Below, in pieces: positions 7,206 to 12,372 of a stretch of DNA of 12,372 nucleotides; positions within the stretch are counted from its first letter, which is position 1, and each line of letters starts with the position of its first letter. The position numbers were made by a program, and so were the translations under genes. The notes beneath the pieces were generated by a model. That model did no database searches and had not been told where the DNA came from. It worked only from the letters and a program-made list of their open reading frames with translations. Source of the stretch: Oscillospiraceae bacterium (GTDB lineage Bacteria > Bacillota > Clostridia > Oscillospirales > Ruminococcaceae); the NCBI GenBank assembly GCA_031285945.1, contig JAITVF010000098.1, forward strand, positions 1-12,372. The letters are read 5' to 3'.

Positions 7206-8585
7206 TTACTCTCTTGATTGTGTCACCCGCCTCCGGCGGCGCTTCCCCGGGCAGGCGGCGGGAAGAGCTACCTCCCGGCGCAGCATAAGAACCGCGATGA
7301 TATTGGGAATGGCAAGCAGCGCGTTAAGGGCGTCGGCCATTCCCCAAATGGCCCGCAGGTCGCTCACTGCCCCCGCGAAGGTGCATAGCACAAAGATCAG
7401 GCGATAAATAAGGATTGCGGCCTTGCTCCTGGAGGTGAGATAGCCCACCGATGTTTCGCCGTAAAGGCACCAGCCCAGCATTCCCGCTATGGCAAAAACC
7501 ATGACCGATACCGCTATAAATACTGCGCCCGCAGGGCCAAAAACGCTTACAAAGGCCTCCGAGGTCATGTCGACTCCGTCTGGGCCGCTGTGCCACAGGG
7601 TTCCTCCCTTTGCGGTAAGCAGAACGAGGCCGGTGAGGGTGCATACCACGTTGGAATCGAGAAAAACCTCAAATATTCCCCATGCCCCCTGGTGGGCCGG
7701 GCTTTTGCATTCGGCGGAGGCGTGGGCAATTGAGGATGAACCCATCCCCGCTTCGTTGGTGAATACCCCCCTGGCTACCCCGTAGCGCAGGGCCGCCAGC
7801 ATACCGTACCCCATAATTCCCCCGCCTGCGCTTCGCAGAGAAAAGGCTCCCTCAAAAATAAGGGAAAACGCGCCGCCGATAAAGGCTGAGTTTCGCAAAA
7901 GAGCCGTAATCGAGCAGGCTATAAAGGCTATGGTTATAAAGGGTATGGTGAGCTCGGCCATACGGGCGATGCGCTTTATGCCGCCAAATATAACGCAGGC
8001 CACAATTACAGACGCCACAACCCCGCTTTGCCACGCGGGAACGCCAAAGGCTCCCCTGGCCGCCGCCGAAACGGCGTTGATCTGGGTCATATTCCCCACG
8101 CCGAAGGAGCACAGAGCGCATATGGCTGCGAATATTCCGCCCATTAAGGGCATGCGCAGCCCCTCCCGCATATAGTACATAGGCCCGCCCAGAAATCCGC
8201 CCTCGGGGTTTAGCCTGCGAAATTTAACCGCGAGGGATATCTCGGCGTATTTGGTCATCATGCCAAAAAAAGAGCTCAGCCACATCCAGAATATTGAGCC
8301 GGGCCCGCCTAAAGTGAGCGCCGTGGCCACTCCCGCTATGTTGCCTACCCCCATGGTGCCCGCAAGAGCCGTGCTCACAGCCTGAAAGGGCGAAAGCCCC
8401 CCGGACTTTTGCTTGCCGTCGGGCGCAAGAAGGGTTCCCGCCGTGTTGCGCCATATGAAGGAAAAGCCGCGCACCTGGAAAACCCCTGTTTTCAGTGTAA
8501 AATATAGGCCGGTCCCGCAGATAAGCACCACCATGGAACCGCCCTGTAAAAAATTGTTCGCCCCGACGAGCAATGCTCGCAGCAT
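7206..8585 (-). CDS. AGCS-family sodium:alanine/glycine symporter
   Basis: 459 aa, the normal family length, with about ten hydrophobic segments. Family motifs are clear: SPFQAVSTALAGTMGVGNIAG (about 65-85), GPGSIFWMWLSSFFGM (94-109), GGPMYYMREG (133-142) and the substrate-region motif FTNEAGMGSSSIAHA (275-289). It ends in a basic tail (GKRRRRR). The family imports alanine, glycine or related small amino acids with sodium or protons across the plasma membrane; the exact substrate cannot be read from sequence. The ATG at 8585 has AAGGGG about 10 nt upstream. The gene stands alone, divergent from the lytic transglycosylase, with a palindrome downstream. Alanine and glycine could feed wall synthesis or act in sporulation or germination, but nothing here shows that link. 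Confidence 0.95.
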   Translation of the reverse strand: MLRALLVGANNFLQGGSMVVLICGTGLYFTLKTGVFQVRGFSFIWRNTAGTLLAPDGKQKSGGLSPFQAVSTALAGTMGVGNIAGVATALTLGGPGSIFWMWLSSFFGMMTKYAEISLAVKFRRLNPEGGFLGGPMYYMREGLRMPLMGGIFAAICALCSFGVGNMTQINAVSAAARGAFGVPAWQSGVVASVIVACVIFGGIKRIARMAELTIPFITIAFIACSITALLRNSAFIGGAFSLIFEGAFSLRSAGGGIMGYGMLAALRYGVARGVFTNEAGMGSSSIAHASAECKSPAHQGAWGIFEVFLDSNVVCTLTGLVLLTAKGGTLWHSGPDGVDMTSEAFVSVFGPAGAVFIAVSVMVFAIAGMLGWCLYGETSVGYLTSRSKAAILIYRLIFVLCTFAGAVSDLRAIWGMADALNALLAIPNIIAVLMLRREVALPAACPGKRRRRRVTQSRE

Positions 8586-8753
8586 CGGGCTTCAACCCCT
8601 TTCATGCTCCGGTTGTTTGATGTATATGCCCTTTTTTCGCGAGATATCATAAATGAGAGGGAGTAAAGGGCGGAAAAAAAGAACAAAGTGGCCATAACCG
8701 CCCAATCACATGATATTTTCCCCTATATCGGCTTAAACAGCCAATTTTCGGGA

Positions 8754-8782
8754 TTGGTAAAAACAGATGCTTCGGGTATAAT
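8754..8782 (+). promoter_or_regulatory. Sigma-A-type promoter of the lytic transglycosylase
   Basis: TTGGTA (8754-8759), a 17-bp spacer and a perfect TATAAT (8777-8782). This predicts a leader of about 125 nt before the ATG at 8915. A second TATAAT at 8846-8851 lacks a matching -35. No convincing promoter for the divergent symporter was found in 8586-8753, and no gene is seen there. Confidence 0.6.
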
Positions 8783-8835
8783 TACAAACTGTATGATTGA
8801 GAAATTTAGTTCCATAATATAGCAAAATTTGCGCA

Positions 8836-8898
8836 GGACAGGCCGTATAATGAATGGCATGTCCCGCGGGGGCAAAAAAGAATTACCTTGCCGCCGCG
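8836..8898 (+). promoter_or_regulatory. Two hairpins in the transglycosylase 5' leader
   Basis: Hairpin 1 pairs GGACAGGCC (8836-8844) with GGCATGTCC (8856-8864), one mismatch. Hairpin 2 pairs CGCGGGGGCAA (8865-8875) with TTGCCGCCGCG (8888-8898), one mismatch, and ends just before the ribosome binding site AAAGGTGAT (8903-8911). No known riboswitch class was recognised. The structures may modulate translation or mRNA stability. Confidence 0.5.
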
Positions 8899-8914
8899 TT
8901 TGAAAGGTGATAAA

Positions 8915-9721
8915 ATGTTAAAAATGCTGACCCGCAGCCGAAAACCGGTTGCCTGCAGCGCCTGTTTTCTGTTGATCGCAATTTTAATCTGCGCGCTGAT
9001 TTTTCCGCTGGTAGACGGCGGACGGGTCGACGCCACAAAGACCTACGGAAGGGTAGCGAGCGAGTTCGGCGCGATTGAAAGCGCGCTGCCGGGTATAAGG
9101 GAGACTCCGCTGGCGGTAGAGCTTGAGGCCGCGCGCGCCGGGGCCATGGTCTTTACCATGCCGAGCACGGAAGGGCCGGCGCAGCCAAAGGAGCTAAAGC
9201 GCCCCCAATATGATCCGGACATATTATCTTACTCCGGCAATATACCGCCGGACCGGGAGATTAAGAGATACGGGTCGGAGGGCTTTTCTTACTCAGACGA
9301 GATCCCGCTGAGCCGGGAGCTTCAGGAGTACACCTATGGGCGCAGCAGGCTGCTGGGGCTGGAGTACGAGATGGTTCTGGCTATAATGTGGCGTGAGAGC
9401 CAGTTTAAGCACGACGTGGTCGGCAGCAACTCAAACGGGACTCGGGACTCGGGCCTTATGCAGATAAACGACATAAACCGCGGCTGGCTCAAAGAGAAGC
9501 ACGGCATAGAAAACCTGCTGGACCCTTATCAGAATATCGACGCGGGCACCCTTATTCTCTCAGATTACTTTACTAAATACGACGAAACGCGGGCGCTCCT
9601 CTGTTACCAGTACGGGGAACAGGGAATGCTTAAGAAATGGGAAGAGGGAATGCGGACCAACGACCTTACGGTTCTGGTTCAAAGTAAGCGCGACGAATAC
9701 CGCGAGCTTGCGGCTGTTTGA
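8915..9721 (+). CDS. Membrane-anchored SLT-type lytic transglycosylase
   Basis: 268 aa from the ATG at 8915, chosen because AAAGGTGAT lies just upstream; an in-frame ATG at 8888 lacks a ribosome binding site and falls inside a leader hairpin. A basic start (MLKMLTRSRK) and a hydrophobic anchor (about 15-33) place the rest outside the membrane. A linker (about 34-130) holds a short internal repeat. The SLT domain (about 140-250) has the catalytic Glu in MWRES (E161), then DSGLMQIND (178-186), DPYQNIDAG and ALLCYQYG. The family cleaves the MurNAc-GlcNAc bond, leaving 1,6-anhydro ends. The protein is short, with no LysM or other binding module. The last codons and stop form a hairpin. It is divergent from the symporter and ahead of the separately promoted pheST unit. 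A role in sporulation is possible but not shown. Confidence 0.93.
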   Translation: MLKMLTRSRKPVACSACFLLIAILICALIFPLVDGGRVDATKTYGRVASEFGAIESALPGIRETPLAVELEAARAGAMVFTMPSTEGPAQPKELKRPQYDPDILSYSGNIPPDREIKRYGSEGFSYSDEIPLSRELQEYTYGRSRLLGLEYEMVLAIMWRESQFKHDVVGSNSNGTRDSGLMQINDINRGWLKEKHGIENLLDPYQNIDAGTLILSDYFTKYDETRALLCYQYGEQGMLKKWEEGMRTNDLTVLVQSKRDEYRELAAV

Positions 9722-9732
9722 TAAACAGCCGC
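9710..9732 (+). terminator. Hairpin over the transglycosylase stop codon
   Basis: GCGGCTGTTT (9710-9719) and AAACAGCCGC (9723-9732) are exact inverted copies with a 3-nt loop; the TGA stop spans the apex. A T-rich stretch (9742-9750) comes only after 10 more bases, so it is at best a weak intrinsic terminator. Confidence 0.55.
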
Positions 9733-9741
9733 GGGCCTGTC

Positions 9742-9770
9742 TTGATTTTTACTTCCCGCCGTGGTACAAT
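9742..9770 (+). promoter_or_regulatory. Sigma-A-type promoter of the pheST T-box transcript
   Basis: TTGATT (9742-9747), a 17-bp spacer and TACAAT (9765-9770). It begins 21 bp after the transglycosylase stop. Transcription would start near 9777, giving a leader of about 340 nt before pheS. Confidence 0.75.
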
Positions 9771-9782
9771 AGGGCCGATAGT

Positions 9783-10067
9783 ATATAACGCCAAACCCTG
9801 CGATCAGGGCCAGTAGCGGAAGCGCTGTAACATGCGCCAGAGAGGCGGCGGCCCGGGCTGAAACCGCTGCCGGCATGATGCTTTTCGCGAATCTTCTCCT
9901 GTGAGGGGCGGCGGGGAATTTGGGGGATTCGTTTCCCGCGATAGTAGCCGCCGACGGAGGCGCGCACCGTTAGAGGCGCGGCAAAGTGTTTGCCGTGTGC
10001 AAAAATGTGGGTGGTACCACGGAGCTGTTAGGCGCTTCGTCCCGTAATATGGGGCGGGCGTTTTTTT
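9783..10067 (+). promoter_or_regulatory. T-box riboswitch, phenylalanine (pheST leader)
   Basis: This leader senses uncharged tRNA-Phe and lets transcription continue into pheST when it is bound. Stem I: CAGGG (9805-9809) pairs with TCCTG (9897-9901). Above it sits the specifier loop, with AGTA (9812-9815) on the 5' side and GAATCTTC on the 3' side, where TTC at 9894-9896 is the likely Phe specifier. Conserved AGAGAGGCGGC lies at about 9839, in the distal arm of stem I. A hairpin follows at about 9979-9995. The T-box core GTGGGTGGTACCACGG is at 10007-10022; TGGT at 10012-10015 would pair with the ACCA 3' end of tRNA. A terminator follows. The specifier frame is inferred from pairing and from the downstream gene. 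Confidence 0.92.
10032..10067 (+). terminator. T-box regulated intrinsic terminator
   Basis: CGTCCC (about 10038-10043) pairs with GGGGCG (10051-10056), and the stem extends outward through G-U pairs and a bulge. Seven T residues follow (10061-10067). It would form when the antiterminator is not stabilised by uncharged tRNA. Confidence 0.8.
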
Positions 10068-10114
10068 GCGTGACGGGCTCCGGCCTCCAGGAATCACACA
10101 AGGAGAGGTAGAAG

Positions 10115-11134
10115 ATGAAAACCGAGCTTCAAAACATTAAAGTCAGAGCGGCTGAGGCGCTTATGGCAGCCGGCACCACAGCCGAGGCGGAGCAGCTGCG
10201 GGTTGCGTATCTGGGCAAAAAAGGAGAGCTCACCGCCATCTTAAAGCAGATGGGGGGGCTTTCGGCCGAGGAAAGGCCGGTGATAGGCCAGCTCGCCAAC
10301 GATATCAGGGAAAGCCTCGAGGAGCTTATCCAGGAGCGCAAGGCGGTTCTTGGCAGGGCCGCCATGAGCGCGCGTCTCGAAAAGGAAGTCTTAGACGTAA
10401 CAATGCCGGGGAAAAAAAGAACCGCCGGAAAGCGGCACCCTCTGAACCTGGTGCTCGACGAGGTGGAGGAGATTTTCCTGGGGATGGGCTTCGAGGTCGC
10501 CGAGGGGCCGGAGGTCGAGCTGGACTACTACGTATTTGAGGCGCTTAACATGCCCAAAACCCACCCGGCCAGGGATACCCAGGATACGTTTTATATCTCC
10601 GAGGAGGTCGTTCTCCGCACACAGACCTCCTCGGTGCAGATACGCACAATGGAAAAGAAAAAGCCCCCTATACGCATAATCTCGCCGGGGAGGGTTTACC
10701 GCTCCGACGAGGTGGACGCCACCCATTCCCCGCTCTTTCACCAGATAGAGGGGCTTGTGGTGGATAAGGGGGTCACCATGGCCGATCTTAAGGGAACCCT
10801 TGCGACCTTTACCCGTATGCTCTACGGCCCCGACGCCAGGGTGCGCTTTAGGCCACACCACTTCCCTTACACCGAGCCTTCCGCCGAGATGGATACCATG
10901 TGCTACGCCTGTCAGGGCGAGGGCTGCCGCCTTTGCAAGGGTGAGGGCTGGATTGAGCTTTTGGGCTGCGGAATGGTTCACCCAGAGGTTCTGCGCCGCT
11001 GTAACATAGACCCCGACGTTTACTCGGGCTTCGCCTTTGGCATAGGGCTCGAGCGAATTGCCATGCGCCGCTACGGCATAGACGACCTGCGGCTTTTTTT
11101 TGAAAACGACCTGCGCTTTTTAAGGCAGTTTTAG
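10115..11134 (+). CDS. pheS: Phenylalanine--tRNA ligase alpha subunit
   Basis: 339 aa, full family length. It forms the catalytic part of the (alpha beta)2 enzyme that charges tRNA-Phe in the cytoplasm. A helical N-terminal domain (about 1-90) contacts tRNA; the class II catalytic core follows. Motif 2 is [21 protein letters not shown] (193-213). Motif 3 is [10 protein letters not shown] (305-314); A307 is at the position equivalent to the amino-acid-pocket Ala294 of E. coli PheS. A cysteine cluster, CYAC...CRLC (C263, C266, C271, C274), is typical of many Firmicute PheS proteins and may bind zinc. The ATG at 10115 follows AGGAG with 9 nt spacing. pheT starts 14 nt after the stop, and both are controlled by the upstream T-box. 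Confidence 0.98.
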   Translation: MKTELQNIKVRAAEALMAAGTTAEAEQLRVAYLGKKGELTAILKQMGGLSAEERPVIGQLANDIRESLEELIQERKAVLGRAAMSARLEKEVLDVTMPGKKRTAGKRHPLNLVLDEVEEIFLGMGFEVAEGPEVELDYYVFEALNMPKTHPARDTQDTFYISEEVVLRTQTSSVQIRTMEKKKPPIRIISPGRVYRSDEVDATHSPLFHQIEGLVVDKGVTMADLKGTLATFTRMLYGPDARVRFRPHHFPYTEPSAEMDTMCYACQGEGCRLCKGEGWIELLGCGMVHPEVLRRCNIDPDVYSGFAFGIGLERIAMRRYGIDDLRLFFENDLRFLRQF

Positions 11135-11148
11135 GGGGAGATATTTAT

Positions 11149-12372
11149 ATGAATCTTTCGATGAAGTGGCTGCGCGATTACGTGAAAATCACCGTGCCGG
11201 TAGAGAAATTCGCGGCCGATATGACCATGAGCGGCTCCAAGGCGGAGAGCTGTAAAAGGGAAGGCGAAGGCGTTTGCGGGCTTATAATAGGCAAAATCCT
11301 GGAGGTGACGAGGCATCCGGGTGCCGACAGCCTTTATATCTGCAAGGTGGACGCCGGCCGGGAGGAGCCGCTACAGATCGTAACCGCGGCCGATAACGTG
11401 GTTCCCGGCGCTATGGTTCCCGTTTTTACCGACGGCTCGGTTACCGCGCAGGGCAAAAAGATAAAAAAGGGCAAGCTCCGCGGCGAAATAAGCGACGGAA
11501 TGCTTGGCTCGATAAGCGAGCTGGGCCTTACCACGGCCGATTTCCCGTACGCCGACGAGAACGGCATATTCCTGATTAAAGAAGAATGTACCCCAGGGCA
11601 GGACGGGCTTTCGGCCATCGGACTCGACGATACCGTGGTAGAGTTCGAGATTACCCCCAACCGCCCGGACTGCCTCTCGGTGCTGGGGCTAGCGAGGGAA
11701 GCCGCAGCTATCTACAAAATCCCTTTTCTCCCTCCCGAGCCCAAGGTGCGCCCGGTGGGCGGCGGTATTCGGACCATATTGTCGGTCAGGGTCGAAAACC
11801 CCGCCGTTTGCCAGCGCTCCGCCGCCGCCGCCGTTAAAAACGTAAAGATCGGCCCCTCCCCCCGCTGGATAAGAGAAAGGCTCAGGGCTTCGGGCGTTAG
11901 GCCAATCAACAATATCGTGGATATCACAAACTATGTCATGCTTGAATACGGCCAGCCCATGCACGCCTTCGACCTTAGGCATGTGGGCGGCGCAAGGATA
12001 GTGGTTCGCAACGCAAGGCCGGGCGAGACCATCGTCACCTTAGACGGCGAGGAGCGTAGCCTTTCCCCCGAGATGCTGGTCATAGCCGACGAAAACAAGC
12101 CCATGGCGGTGGCGGGGGTTATGGGGGGCGAATTTTCCGGCGTATACGAGGACACCCAGACCATTATATTCGAGTCGGCCTGCTTTTTTGGCCCCTCGGT
12201 TCGCTCTACCGCAAAGGCCCTCGGAATGCGGACTGAAAGCTCGGGCCGCTTCGAAAAGGGCTTAAGCCCGCAAAACTGCCTGCCCGCCCTTAAGCGCGCG
12301 CTCCAGCTCGTCGAAATGCTGGGGGCCGGGGACGGTGTGGATGGCGTGATTGACGAGGCCGCCCCGCAGCCC
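11149..12372 (+). CDS. pheT: Phenylalanine--tRNA ligase beta subunit (N-terminal half; cut by window edge)
   Basis: 408 codons are present and the frame is open at the edge; the family is about 800 aa. It begins MNLSMKWLRDYV, followed by the EMAP-like tRNA-binding OB fold (about 42-150: HPGADSLYICKVD, ITAADNV-like and GEISDGMLGS segments). Next comes FEITPNRPDCLS (about 166-177) and the B3/4 domain with INNIVDITNYVMLEYGQPMHAFD and VAGVMGGEFSGV, which in this family hosts editing of Tyr-tRNA-Phe. The B5 domain and the rest lie beyond the window. The ATG at 11149 is preceded by GGGGGAG (11134-11140), which overlaps the pheS stop, so translation is probably coupled. Confidence 0.98.
   Translation, partial: MNLSMKWLRDYVKITVPVEKFAADMTMSGSKAESCKREGEGVCGLIIGKILEVTRHPGADSLYICKVDAGREEPLQIVTAADNVVPGAMVPVFTDGSVTAQGKKIKKGKLRGEISDGMLGSISELGLTTADFPYADENGIFLIKEECTPGQDGLSAIGLDDTVVEFEITPNRPDCLSVLGLAREAAAIYKIPFLPPEPKVRPVGGGIRTILSVRVENPAVCQRSAAAAVKNVKIGPSPRWIRERLRASGVRPINNIVDITNYVMLEYGQPMHAFDLRHVGGARIVVRNARPGETIVTLDGEERSLSPEMLVIADENKPMAVAGVMGGEFSGVYEDTQTIIFESACFFGPSVRSTAKALGMRTESSGRFEKGLSPQNCLPALKRALQLVEMLGAGDGVDGVIDEAAPQP

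Noticed and set aside
8846..8851. Second TATAAT in the transglycosylase leader
   Set aside because: No -35 hexamer at 16-18 bp upstream, and it falls in the loop of a leader hairpin; the 8754-8782 promoter is better.
10391..10981. Minus-strand open frame opposite pheS
   Set aside because: It lies entirely inside pheS, which is unmistakable; no independent motif.
1..12372. CRISPR array, prophage or insertion sequence
   Set aside because: No regularly spaced direct repeats, integrase, transposase or phage genes are seen on either strand.

Overview
The window looks like chromosome of a spore-forming, Gram-positive Clostridia-type Firmicute. The grounds are a clear SigG (forespore sigma factor), a T-box leader in front of pheST, strong purine-rich ribosome binding sites, and Clostridia-style cell-wall proteins (GHL10-like domains, Amidase_3, bacterial Ig-like modules). 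The GC-rich third positions point towards a moderately high-GC relative (Oscillospirales-like), but that placement is inference. No phage, transposase or CRISPR is visible, so this is core chromosome.

Layout. Positions 1-3719 (minus) hold a very large surface protein, cut by the window edge: membrane anchor, GHL10-like TIM-barrel domain, Ig-like region, zinc amidase and tandem BIG2 repeats. Upstream of it on the same strand is a free-standing GHL10 lipoprotein (3934-5385). The two genes are separated by a 165-bp imperfect palindrome (3739-3903). A divergent zinc-ribbon protein gene follows (5689-6054, plus). It converges on sigG (6143-6910, minus), with a long stem-loop between them. Upstream of sigG come a candidate forespore promoter, two adjacent inverted-repeat structures and an AGCS sodium:alanine/glycine symporter gene (7206-8585, minus). 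Divergent from that is a membrane-anchored lytic transglycosylase (8915-9721, plus). The window ends with a sigma-A promoter, a phenylalanine T-box leader, pheS (10115-11134) and the first half of pheT (from 11149).

How the genes fit together. Three genes (amidase fusion, GHL10 lipoprotein, lytic transglycosylase) act or probably act on peptidoglycan outside the membrane. Their closeness to sigG suggests, but does not show, a role in spore or cell-wall remodelling; the promoters seen are sigma-A-like for the transglycosylase and forespore-like only for sigG itself. pheST is a separate unit controlled by uncharged tRNA-Phe.

The most noteworthy items are the glycosidase-like/amidase fusion next to its free-standing paralogue, the full-length palindromic element between them, and the pair of palindromes ahead of the sigG promoter. 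No wholly new system is evident.
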